The notes under the pieces are model-generated. The model was given only the letters and a program-made list of their open reading frames with translations. It was not told where the DNA came from and searched no databases. The position numbers were made by a program, and so were the translations under genes. Of a DNA stretch of 64,000 bases, positions 24,278 through 31,727 are shown piece after piece (the stretch's first letter is position 1; each line of letters opens with the position of its first letter). The DNA comes from an uncultured Nocardioides sp. (GTDB lineage: Bacteria > Actinomycetota > Actinomycetes > Propionibacteriales > Nocardioidaceae), in contig NZ_CANLDB010000001.1 in the NCBI RefSeq assembly GCF_947489365.1, positions 868,001 to 932,000 on the forward strand. Direction: 5' to 3'.

Positions 24278-24294
24278 CCCAGGTCAGGTAATGT
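24274..24294 (+). promoter_or_regulatory. palindrome and -10 box of the MarR-GNAT gene, candidate autoregulatory operator
   Basis: CTGACC-CA-GGTCAG (24274-24287) is a perfect 6-bp inverted repeat directly followed by a TAATGT -10 box (24289-24294) and, seven bases later, the GTG at 24302. A repressor bound here would cover the spacer of the promoter. Confidence 0.5.
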
Positions 24295-24301
24295 CCGGGG
24301 C

Positions 24302-25174
24302 GTGGACCGGACGACAGCGACCCTGCGTGGCTTCAACCGCACCTGGACGCAGCGCGTCGGCGCCCTGGACGAGTCCTACCTCGGCACCGGCCGGCCCCTG
24401 GCCACCAGCAGGTTGCTGTTCGAGCTCGACCCCGTGGCGCCGACGCCCGTGACCGACCTGCGGGACTGGCTCGGTCTCGACGCCGGCTACCTGGCGCGGC
24501 TGCTGCGCCGCCTCGAGGCGGAGGGGCTGGCCACCACCGTCCCGGACCCCGAGGACCGCCGGCGCCGCCAGGTCGGCCTCACCGACGCCGGTCGCGATGA
24601 GCGCGCCGAGCTCGAGCGCCGGTCGGCGGAGGCGGCGACGAGGCTCCTGCGTCCGCTCACCGACCGTCAGCGCGAGCGACTCGCCGACGCCCTCGCGGTC
24701 GCCGACCTCCTCGTCCGGGCCGCCACCCTCGACCTCCGGCGGGCCCGGCCGGACGAACCGGCGGTGGCACGGGCGCTCACCCGGTACGTCGCCGAGCTCG
24801 CCGACCGGTTCCCGGCCGGCTTCGACCCCGGCCCGGCCGACCCCCGCGACCCGGGGACGACGTACCTGCTCGCCACGAGCGACGGGGAGCCGGTGGCCTG
24901 CGGCGGGGTACGTCCGCTCGAGGCGGGGACGACGGGGACGGCCGAGGTCAAGCGGATGTGGGTGGATGCCGCCTGGCGCGGTGCCGGCCTCGGTGCCCGG
25001 CTGCTCGCGTCCCTGGAGGACCTCGCCCGCGACCTCGGGCACACCCGGGTCGTCCTGGACACGAACAGCACCCTGGTCGAGGCCGTGGCGCTCTACGACC
25101 GCGCGGGCTACCGCCGCATCGACCGCTACAACGACAACCCGTACGCCGAGGCCTTCTTCACGAAGGGCCTGTAG
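24302..25174 (+). CDS. fused MarR-type regulator and GNAT acetyltransferase
   Basis: 290 residues from GTG 24302. The N-terminal half (about 10-140) is a MarR winged helix: LRDWLGLDAGYLARLLRRLE is the recognition region, and DPEDRRRRQVGLTDAG is the beta wing. The C-terminal half (about 145-290) is a GNAT domain with the acetyl-CoA-binding AAWRGAGLGARLLASLE (motif A, about 222-238) and ALYDRAGYRRI near 265-275. Such fusions occur in actinobacteria; the enzyme may act on the ligand sensed by the MarR part. Likely autoregulated by the adjacent palindrome. Confidence 0.88.
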   Translation: MDRTTATLRGFNRTWTQRVGALDESYLGTGRPLATSRLLFELDPVAPTPVTDLRDWLGLDAGYLARLLRRLEAEGLATTVPDPEDRRRRQVGLTDAGRDERAELERRSAEAATRLLRPLTDRQRERLADALAVADLLVRAATLDLRRARPDEPAVARALTRYVAELADRFPAGFDPGPADPRDPGTTYLLATSDGEPVACGGVRPLEAGTTGTAEVKRMWVDAAWRGAGLGARLLASLEDLARDLGHTRVVLDTNSTLVEAVALYDRAGYRRIDRYNDNPYAEAFFTKGL

Positions 25175-25177
25175 CGC

Positions 25178-25537
25178 GAGTCGGCCCGAACGCATCCCTC
25201 AGGAGCGCCGAGTCGGCCCGAACGCATCCCTCAGGGGCGCCGAGTCGGCCTGAACGGATGCCTCAGGGGCGCCGAGTCGGCCCGAAGGGGTGCCTCAGGG
25301 GTGTCGAGTCGGCCTGAACGGACCACTCAGGCGCGTCGAGTCGGCCTGAAAGGACGTGTTCGGGCCGACTGGGCGTCGTACGGCGGTGCGTTCGGGCCGA
25401 CTGGGCGTCGCACGGCGGTGCGTTCGGGCCGACTGGGCGTCGTACGGCGGTGCGTTCGGGCCGACTCGGTGTCGTACGGGGGTGCGTTCGGGCCGACTGG
25501 ACGTCGTACGGCGGTGCGTTCGGGCCGACTCGGCGTC
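25178..25537. repeat. twelve-copy head-to-head array of 32-bp repeats
   Basis: Six copies that begin GAGTCGGCCYGAA start at 25178, 25210, 25242, 25274, 25306 and 25338. Six copies that begin TTCGGGCCGACT start at 25359, 25391, 25423, 25455, 25487 and 25519. The period is exactly 32 in both. The cores of the two halves are reverse complements, centred near 25354, but the approximately 20-bp spacers differ between halves: a CCTCAGG-containing spacer in the left half and a CGTCGTACG-containing one in the right. The array starts 3 nt after the MarR-GNAT stop and ends in the stop codon of DUF6104. It is not a multiple of three, so it is not coding. Confidence 0.95.
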
Positions 25538-25712
25538 AGTCGTCGGGGTCGTCGAGGCGCGCGAGCCAGGTCGCGATCGCCTCGACGGTGCCCTCGGTCT
25601 CCGGGTGGGCGTCGACGTACTCGCGGAGGCGGTCGGCGACCCAGGCGAGGGTCACCTCCTCCTCACCACGACGCTCCTCGAGCTCCTCGAGCCCGCGGTC
25701 GGTGAAGTACAT
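25536..25712 (-). CDS. DUF6104 family protein
   Basis: 58 residues from ATG 25712: starts MYFTDRGLEELEERRGEEEV, continues with WVADRLREYVDAHPE and ends acidic. Small, all helical and highly charged. Members of this family are found next to the 2-oxoglutarate decarboxylase gene in many actinobacteria. Its ATG is six nt after the kgd stop, so it is co-transcribed with kgd and may bind or regulate that enzyme (inference). The stop codon overlaps the last repeat copy. Confidence 0.82.
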   Translation of the reverse strand: MYFTDRGLEELEERRGEEEVTLAWVADRLREYVDAHPETEGTVEAIATWLARLDDPDD

Positions 25713-25718
25713 CCGCGC

Positions 25719-28700
25719 TCAGCCCTCGGCGGGGCCGCCGAACGCCCGCGCCACGAGGTCCTTCTGCTCGTCGGTGTGACGCTTGAGCGTGCCGACCGAC
25801 GGGGCGGCGGACGCCGACCGGGTGACCGGCTCGACGGTGACGTCGAGCTGGGGCCACACGTTCAGCGCGAAGTTCGGCCACGGGCCCATGTTCATCGGCT
25901 CGTCCTGGACCCACCGCACGTGCTGCAGGTTCGGGAAGCGCGCGATCTCGGCCCGGATCTCGTCGACCGGGCGCGGGTAGAGCTGCTCCACCCGGCCCAG
26001 CGCGACCGTGTCGTCCTCGCGCTTCGCGCGCTCGACGAACAGGTCCCACGACACCCGGCCCGACGACATCAGCAGGGTGCGCACCTTGTCCGGGTCCGCC
26101 GTCGCGTCGCCGATGAACGGCTGGAAGGTCCCCGAGGTGAACTCGTCGGGCTGCGAGGCCGCCTCCTTGCGCCGCAGCAGCTGCTTCGGCGTGAAGACGA
26201 CCAGCGGACGGTGGTGGCCGCTGAAGGCGTGGCGTCGCAGCAGGTGGAAGTACGACGCCGAGCTCGACGGCTGCGCCACGACGAAGGCGTCCTCGGCGGT
26301 CATCGCGAGGAAGCGCTCGATGCGGGCCGAGGAGTGGTCGGGGCCCTGGCCCTCGTAGCCGTGCGGGAGCAGCAGGACGACGCCCGACTGCTGGCCCCAC
26401 TTGGTCTCGCCGGCGGTGATGAACTCGTCGATGACCGTCTGCGCGCCGTTGACGAAGTCACCGAACTGCGCCTCCCAGGCCACGAGGGCCTCGGGGCGGG
26501 CGACGGAGTAGCCGTACTCGAACCCGAGCGCGGCGTACTCGGACAGCAGCGAGTCGTAGACGAAGAACTTCGCCTGGTCCTCGGTGAGGTTCGCCAGCGG
26601 GACCCACTCGTCGGCGTTGGTCCGGTCGATGATCGTGGCGAAGCGCTGCACGAACGTGCCACGACGCGAGTCCTGGCCGGCCAGGCGCACCGGACGCCCG
26701 TCCATCAGCAGCGAGCCGAACGCGATGATCTCGCCGGCGCCCCAGTCGATCGGGCCCTGCGTGATGGCGGCCGCGCGACGCTGCAGCTGCGGCAGCACCT
26801 TCGGGTGGACCGTGAAGCCCTCCGGCGGCGTGATGTAGGCGTCGGAGATCCGCTTGAGGACCTCCTGGCTGACGGCGGTCGACTGGTCCCCGTGCGGCTT
26901 CTCCGGGTAGTCGGGCACCGTCGTCCACTCTGTCGGCGGCTCCTTGCCGGCCTCGCGGACCTCGTTGAACACGCGCTCCAGCTGGGCCTGGTAGTCCCGC
27001 AGGACCTCCTCGGCCTCCTCCACCGTGATGTCGCCGCGACCGATGAGGGACTCGGTGTAGAGCTTGCGCACCGAGCGCTTCTGCTCGATGAGGTCGTACA
27101 TCAGCGGCTGCGTGTACGACGGGTCGTCGCCCTCGTTGTGACCGCGGCGGCGGTAGCAGACGAGGTCGATGACGACGTCCTTGTTGAAGGTCTGGCGGTA
27201 CTCGAACGCCAGCCGCGCGGCCCGGATGCAGGCCTCGGGGTCGTCGCCGTTCACGTGGAAGATCGGCGCCTGGACCATCCGCGCGACGTCGGTGCAGTAC
27301 AGCGTCGAGCGTGACGAGCCGGGGGAGGTGGTGAAGCCGACCTGGTTGTTCACGATGACGTGGACCGTTCCGCCTGTGCGGTAGCCCCGCAGCTGCGACA
27401 GGTTCAGCGTCTCGGCGACCACGCCCTGGCCGGCGAACGCGGCGTCGCCGTGCACCAGCAGCGGCAGCACCGGGTAGAACTCGGCTCCGCGGTCCAGCAC
27501 GTCCTGCTTGGCGCGGGCGATGCCCTCGAGGACCGGGTTGACGGCCTCGAGGTGGGAGGGGTTCGCGGCGACGGAGACCTTGATGCGCTCCCCGGTGCCC
27601 GCCTCGAACTCGCCCTCGGCGCCGAGGTGGTACTTCACGTCGCCGGAGCCCTGCACGGTGCGCGGGTCGATGTTGCCCTCGAACTCGCGGAAGATCTGGC
27701 TGTACTTCTTGCCGACGATGTTCGCCAGCACGTTGAGGCGGCCGCGGTGGGCCATGCCGATCGCGACCTCGTCCAGGCCGGACTCGGCCGCGGCCTCGCA
27801 GAGCTCGTCGAGCACGGGGATGGTGGTCTCGCCGCCCTCGAGGCTGAAGCGCTTCTGCCCGACGAACTTGGTCTGCAGGAACGTCTCGAACGCCTCGGCC
27901 TGGTTGAGCTTCAGCAGGATCCGCAGCTGCTCCTCGCGGGGCGGCTTGGTGTGGGGCTGCTCCACCCGCTCCTGGACCCAGCGGCGCTGCTCGGGGTCCT
28001 GGATGTGCATGTACTCGATGCCGGTGGTGCGGCAGTAGGAGTCGCGCAGGATCCCGAGGATCGAGCGGAGCTTCATGAACCGGCGGCCCTCGCCCCCGAA
28101 GGAGCCCGTCGCGAACTCGCGGTCGAGGTCCCAGAGGGTCAGGCCGTGCGTCTCGACCTCGAGGTCGGGGTGGCTGCGCTGGCGGTACTCCAGCGGGTCG
28201 GTGTCCGCCATCATGTGGCCGCGCACGCGGTAGGCGTGGATCAGCTCGAGGATCCGGGCCTGCTTGCTGATCTCGTCGTCGTGGTCGGCCGGGACGTCGC
28301 GAGCCCACCGGATGGGCTCGTAGGGGATCCGCAGCGACCGGAAGATGTCGTCGTAGAAGCCGTCCTCGCCCAGCAGCAGCTGGTGGACGGTGCGGAGGAA
28401 CTCGCCGGACTGCGCACCCTGGATCACGCGGTGGTCGTAGGTGGAGGTCATCGTCATGACCTTGCTGACCGCGCCCCGGGCCAGGGCGGCCTCGGAAGTG
28501 CCCTGGAACTCGGCCGGGTACTCCATCGCGCCGACGCCGATGATCGCGCCCTGGCCCTTCACGAGCCGGGGGACGGGGTGGTTGGTGCCCAGGCCGCCGA
28601 CGTTGGTCAGCGACACCGTCGTGCCCTGGAAGTCGGTGACGGCCAGCTTGTTGTCGCGGGCCTTGGTGACGAGCTCCTCGTAGGCGGTCCAGAAGCCGGC

Positions 28701-29501
28701 GAAGTCCATGCCCTCCGCCGCCTTGATGGACGGGACGAGGAGCTGACGGGTGCCGTCGGACTTCTTGATGTCGATCGCGAGCCCGAGGTTGACGTGCGCC
28801 GGCTCGATGAGCGTCGGCTTGCCCTCGACGACGTCGTACCCGACGTTCATGGCGGGGATCGCCTTGAGCGCACGGACCAGCGCGTAGCCGATGATGTGCG
28901 TGAACGAGACCTTGCCGCCGCGGGCACGGGCGAGGTGGTTGTTGATGACCGTGCGGTTGTCCCACAGGAGCTTGACCGGCACCGAGCGGACCGAGGTCGC
29001 GGTCGGCACGGTCAGCGACTCGTCCATGTTCTTGGCCGTGCGGGCCGGCGCGCCGCGCAGGGTCGTGTACGACGGCTCCTCGCGGGCGGCGTCCTCGGCG
29101 GCGGCGGGCGCGGCCTTCGACGCGGCGGCCTTGCGGCCCTCGCTCGGCTTCGGCGCCGGCTTCGGCGCCGGCTTCTCGGCGGGCTTGTCAGCGGCCTTCG
29201 GGGCCGGCTTCTCGGCGGGCTTGTCGGCCGGCTTCGGTGCCGCCGCCTTCTCGGGAGCCTTCGGGGCGGGCTTCTCAACCGGCTTCTCGGCGGACCTGTC
29301 GGCCGGGGCACCGGCGGCAGCACCGTTCGAGGAGCCGTTCGAGCCGGCGAAGTACTCGCGCCAGGCGGCATCGACGCTCTCGGGGTCCCGCTCGTAGGCC
29401 TCCCGCATCTCGTCCACGAGCCACTCGTTGGCCCCGAAGTCCTGGGCGGCTGCCGCCGCGGTGTCGGAGGTGGAGGTGGAGGAGCCTCGGGACTGCGGCA
29501 C
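25719..29501 (-). CDS. kgd: multifunctional 2-oxoglutarate decarboxylase/dehydrogenase E1 and succinyltransferase E2 domain (Kgd)
   Basis: 1260 residues from GTG 29501 with GAGG upstream. The N-terminal 40 residues form the E1 docking helix (NEWLVDEMREAYERDP), then a Lys/Pro/Ala repeat linker (about 65-130). The E2-like acyltransferase domain follows (about 145-395) with the catalytic YDHRVIQG (His357), but no lipoyl domain. The E1 ThDP part follows with GMAHRGRLNVLANIVGK, GDAAFAGQGVVAETLNLSQL and VHVIVNNQVGFTT. It makes the 2-oxoglutarate dehydrogenase step of the TCA cycle together with separate E2/E3, as in mycobacteria and corynebacteria. Known partners such as GarA/OdhI are not in this window. 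Confidence 0.96.
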   Translation of the reverse strand: MPQSRGSSTSTSDTAAAAAQDFGANEWLVDEMREAYERDPESVDAAWREYFAGSNGSSNGAAAGAPADRSAEKPVEKPAPKAPEKAAAPKPADKPAEKPAPKAADKPAEKPAPKPAPKPSEGRKAAASKAAPAAAEDAAREEPSYTTLRGAPARTAKNMDESLTVPTATSVRSVPVKLLWDNRTVINNHLARARGGKVSFTHIIGYALVRALKAIPAMNVGYDVVEGKPTLIEPAHVNLGLAIDIKKSDGTRQLLVPSIKAAEGMDFAGFWTAYEELVTKARDNKLAVTDFQGTTVSLTNVGGLGTNHPVPRLVKGQGAIIGVGAMEYPAEFQGTSEAALARGAVSKVMTMTSTYDHRVIQGAQSGEFLRTVHQLLLGEDGFYDDIFRSLRIPYEPIRWARDVPADHDDEISKQARILELIHAYRVRGHMMADTDPLEYRQRSHPDLEVETHGLTLWDLDREFATGSFGGEGRRFMKLRSILGILRDSYCRTTGIEYMHIQDPEQRRWVQERVEQPHTKPPREEQLRILLKLNQAEAFETFLQTKFVGQKRFSLEGGETTIPVLDELCEAAAESGLDEVAIGMAHRGRLNVLANIVGKKYSQIFREFEGNIDPRTVQGSGDVKYHLGAEGEFEAGTGERIKVSVAANPSHLEAVNPVLEGIARAKQDVLDRGAEFYPVLPLLVHGDAAFAGQGVVAETLNLSQLRGYRTGGTVHVIVNNQVGFTTSPGSSRSTLYCTDVARMVQAPIFHVNGDDPEACIRAARLAFEYRQTFNKDVVIDLVCYRRRGHNEGDDPSYTQPLMYDLIEQKRSVRKLYTESLIGRGDITVEEAEEVLRDYQAQLERVFNEVREAGKEPPTEWTTVPDYPEKPHGDQSTAVSQEVLKRISDAYITPPEGFTVHPKVLPQLQRRAAAITQGPIDWGAGEIIAFGSLLMDGRPVRLAGQDSRRGTFVQRFATIIDRTNADEWVPLANLTEDQAKFFVYDSLLSEYAALGFEYGYSVARPEALVAWEAQFGDFVNGAQTVIDEFITAGETKWGQQSGVVLLLPHGYEGQGPDHSSARIERFLAMTAEDAFVVAQPSSSASYFHLLRRHAFSGHHRPLVVFTPKQLLRRKEAASQPDEFTSGTFQPFIGDATADPDKVRTLLMSSGRVSWDLFVERAKREDDTVALGRVEQLYPRPVDEIRAEIARFPNLQHVRWVQDEPMNMGPWPNFALNVWPQLDVTVEPVTRSASAAPSVGTLKRHTDEQKDLVARAFGGPAEG

Positions 29502-29610
29502 GGCTGGGATCGCCTCTTCCGGTGAGCGCGCGGAAAGAAAAGAACGGGAGTCAGGCTAGTCCCATCCTGCAACGGATGTCGCAGGGGACACGGGCCCCGG
29601 TGAGAGGGAG

Positions 29611-29653
29611 ACCGGACGTGGGGCCGTCTGGGGGGTTCGGCCCCACGTCCGGT
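29611..29653. terminator. 16-bp perfect inverted repeat upstream of kgd
   Basis: ACCGGACGTGGGGCCG and its exact complement (29638-29653) flank an 11-nt loop. It lies on the minus-strand leader side of kgd, 110 nt before the GTG start. It may be a second terminator of the upstream secreted-protein gene or part of a kgd leader structure. Confidence 0.6.
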
Positions 29654-29767
29654 GTCTGGCGTCGCCGTCGAAGGCGGGACGACGTCGCCGACCCACGCAG
29701 ATGCGTGGCAACACCAATTAAACCGGTTGGCGGGGGGGCCTGTCGCGACACCCAGGGTAAAAAGTCA

Positions 29768-29805
29768 ATCGGCCCGGCCGTCCGCAGGCGGACGGCCGGG
29801 CCGAT
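29768..29805 (-). terminator. 18-bp perfect hairpin after the secreted-protein gene
   Basis: ATCGGCCCGGCCGTCCGC pairs perfectly with its complement at 29788-29805, with only two bases between the arms. It begins 14 nt after the stop at 29819 on the minus strand and is followed by a TTGACTTTTT tract there, so it is a strong intrinsic terminator. Confidence 0.85.
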
Positions 29806-29818
29806 CGTCAGGGGAGGG

Positions 29819-31192
29819 TCAGCCCTTCTTGAAGTAGAGGGCGGAGTGCCCGATGTCGAGGGTGATCGGGTCGAGGCCCGAGTTCACGACGTTCGGGATG
29901 TACTTCACCCGGAGCGCGGTGTTGGCCGCGCCCGAGGCGCCCTTCTTCAGGATCCGTCGGGTGACCTCGACGGCGCCGTTCTCGTAGCTGCGGGTCTGGC
30001 CGGGCTTGGGCACGGGCACCTCCTCGCCGGAGATGATCAGCGTGCCCACCGACGAGCCGAACTTCGTGGTGACCTTGCCCTGCGAGGGGTTGCCGTTGAC
30101 CGCGACGCGCGAGGTGATGTCCTCCACGGCCACGGTGGGCAGGAGCGGGGCGAGCTCGGGCGGGAGGATCGAGACGCTGCCGACCTTGGCCACCGTGGAG
30201 GCGGCGCCGGTGCGGCCGGACTGGTTGCCGGTGATCTCGGACCGGGCGTCGGTCACGTCGACCACGAGCGGGGTGGCGATGCCGCCCGACGGGCGGTTCT
30301 GCACGACCTTCTTGCCGAAGGTGCCCTCGCAGGGGATCAGCGTCTGGTTGGTGGCGCCGAAGGGGGCTGCGTCGTTCAGCAGGTCACCCTGCAGCGCCGC
30401 CGTGCCGCCCTGGAAGACGCCGGCCGGGACGGGCTGGCTGACCCGGGCCCGGGTGTTGCCGAGGCTCACCGCGGCGAGGTTGCCGACGAGCAGGCGGACC
30501 TGCAGGCCGGAGGTCTCCTGCTCGGCGGAGCCGCGCGCGCCCTGGGTCACCGTGCGGGTCGAGGGGGCCAGTGAGAGGCGGGCCAGGCCCGGGATCTCGA
30601 TGGTCTCGCCGCCGCCCAGCTGCTCGAGCACGTCGGCGGCCCCACCGCCGATCAGGTCGAGGAGGTCGCCCAGGGGGCCGTTGTCCGGCAGCCCGGACAC
30701 GCTGATGCCGTCGAAGGTGAAGGAGCTCGCGGTGTTGAACCGACCGTTCTGGCGGTAGGCGTCAGAGACCGACTTGAAGCCGTTGAGCACCAGACGCGGG
30801 GAGTCCTCGGTGCCGAGCGTGACCTTGGCGATGCGGTTGACGGCGCGCGCCCCGGTCCGGCCGTTGGCGTACTTGTAGGTCACGTTCTGGCTCTTGACGC
30901 CCTCGAGGGCGATGGCGTCGCCCAGGGCCGGGGGAGTCAGAGCCGCCGAGTTCGTCTTCTTGCCGACGGTCTTGGTGCATCCGAGCTCGGTGCGGGCGAG
31001 ACGCGCCTGCTTGATGGAGATGCCGTTCGTGTAGATGCTGGCGCCGAACGACCGGGCGGTGAAGGCCAGGTTGACGCGCTGCTGGTCGGCGGCCGAGGCG
31101 GCCGTGGTGGCGCCGCCGCCGGCGACGAGCGCGCTCGAGGCGGCAACGGTCGCGACGAACGCCGCGAGGATCTTGCGTGGCTGCGTGGTCAT
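29819..31192 (-). CDS. secreted protein of unknown function, choice-of-anchor P-like
   Basis: 457 residues from ATG 31192. A signal peptide covers about 1-33 (RKILAAFVATVAASSALVAGG). The rest is beta-rich, with repeated short Thr/Val/Gly motifs and few charged clusters; two Cys near 70 and 300 could pair. The C-terminus ends GHSALYFKKG. The overall layout recalls the actinobacterial choice-of-anchor P surface proteins, but the match is by recall only. Base composition looks less G/C-rich than its neighbours, with more T at third positions. The frame is open further upstream, but the signal peptide sets the start. Its own promoter and terminator make it a separate transcription unit. Confidence 0.65.
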   Translation of the reverse strand: MTTQPRKILAAFVATVAASSALVAGGGATTAASAADQQRVNLAFTARSFGASIYTNGISIKQARLARTELGCTKTVGKKTNSAALTPPALGDAIALEGVKSQNVTYKYANGRTGARAVNRIAKVTLGTEDSPRLVLNGFKSVSDAYRQNGRFNTASSFTFDGISVSGLPDNGPLGDLLDLIGGGAADVLEQLGGGETIEIPGLARLSLAPSTRTVTQGARGSAEQETSGLQVRLLVGNLAAVSLGNTRARVSQPVPAGVFQGGTAALQGDLLNDAAPFGATNQTLIPCEGTFGKKVVQNRPSGGIATPLVVDVTDARSEITGNQSGRTGAASTVAKVGSVSILPPELAPLLPTVAVEDITSRVAVNGNPSQGKVTTKFGSSVGTLIISGEEVPVPKPGQTRSYENGAVEVTRRILKKGASGAANTALRVKYIPNVVNSGLDPITLDIGHSALYFKKG

Positions 31193-31527
31193 GGTCCTGG
31201 TCTTCTCCCCAAGTCGTACGACGTCGGAGAGGGGCTCGGGACCCTGGGCCTCCAACGGCCGCGGGGGGTGCGGCGGACTTAGACAACCCCGCCAGGACGC
31301 ATTCCCGCAGCAATTTGACCCACCAAGTACTCGTGTCGGCGACATTTCTCCGAGAAACAGGAGAAGTCATTCACCGCTCAACTATTTTGGCTGTAAAAGT
31401 AGTTGAGGATTGAATGGTCGCGGCCGTGCTGCCGGGCGCACAGGGGCGAGGGACAACCTCTCGCGGGAGGTGGTGGAGCGAGGGAGCGCGAGACGCGCGG
31501 GGCCGCGAGAGGATCGTGCGGCTTCGG
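31193..31527. other. AT-richer intergenic region with inverted repeats between the secreted-protein gene and tRNA-Arg
   Basis: No gene is seen. The stretch 31270-31410 is conspicuously AT-richer than the rest of the window. CAACTA and TAGTTG (31379-31384 and 31400-31405) enclose TTTT and AAAA tracts and could be a terminator or a transposon or integration scar. CCTCTCGCGG (31457-31466) and its complement (31503-31512) flank 36 nt downstream of the tRNA and could terminate it. The upstream region of the secreted-protein gene lies here. Confidence 0.6.
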
Positions 31528-31599
31528 TACCCCCGGCAGGATTCGAACCTGCGCTTCCGCCTCCGGAGGGCGGCGCTCTATCCCCTGAGCTACGGGGGC
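31528..31599 (-). tRNA. tRNA-Arg (anticodon CCG)
   Basis: A 72-nt cloverleaf on the minus strand: acceptor GCCCCCG paired with CGGGGGT, D arm GCTC/GAGC, anticodon stem CCGCC/GGCGG with loop CTCCGGA (anticodon CCG), a 4-nt variable region, and T arm GCAGG-TTCGAAT-CCTGC. The first acceptor pair is G-T, and CCA is not encoded. It reads CGG codons, very frequent in this genome. It is divergent from argS, 128 bp away. Confidence 0.95.
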
Positions 31600-31715
31600 T
31601 CAGACGTGCGGGCATCAACCTACCGTCCCCGGCCTCCGGCCCGAAACGCGGCTCCGGTCCCGGTTCGGCTCCGACGCCGGATCAGGCGCCCGGTCGGTGG
31701 TGTCCGCGCCGTCGA

Positions 31716-31721
31716 TACCCT
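31716..31721 (+). promoter_or_regulatory. -10 hexamer TACCCT of argS
   Basis: TACCCT ends six bases before GTG 31728; no Shine-Dalgarno is present, so argS is predicted to be leaderless. Confidence 0.5.
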
Positions 31722-31727
31722 TGGCCG

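Noticed and set aside
25178-25537. CRISPR array
   Set aside because: The segments between the cores are conserved rather than unique, the repeats reverse direction in the middle, and no cas genes are present.
31379-31405. Attachment site or insertion-sequence end near tRNA-Arg
   Set aside because: The short inverted repeat has no matching partner or flanking duplication, and no integrase or transposase is present; kept only as an intergenic note.
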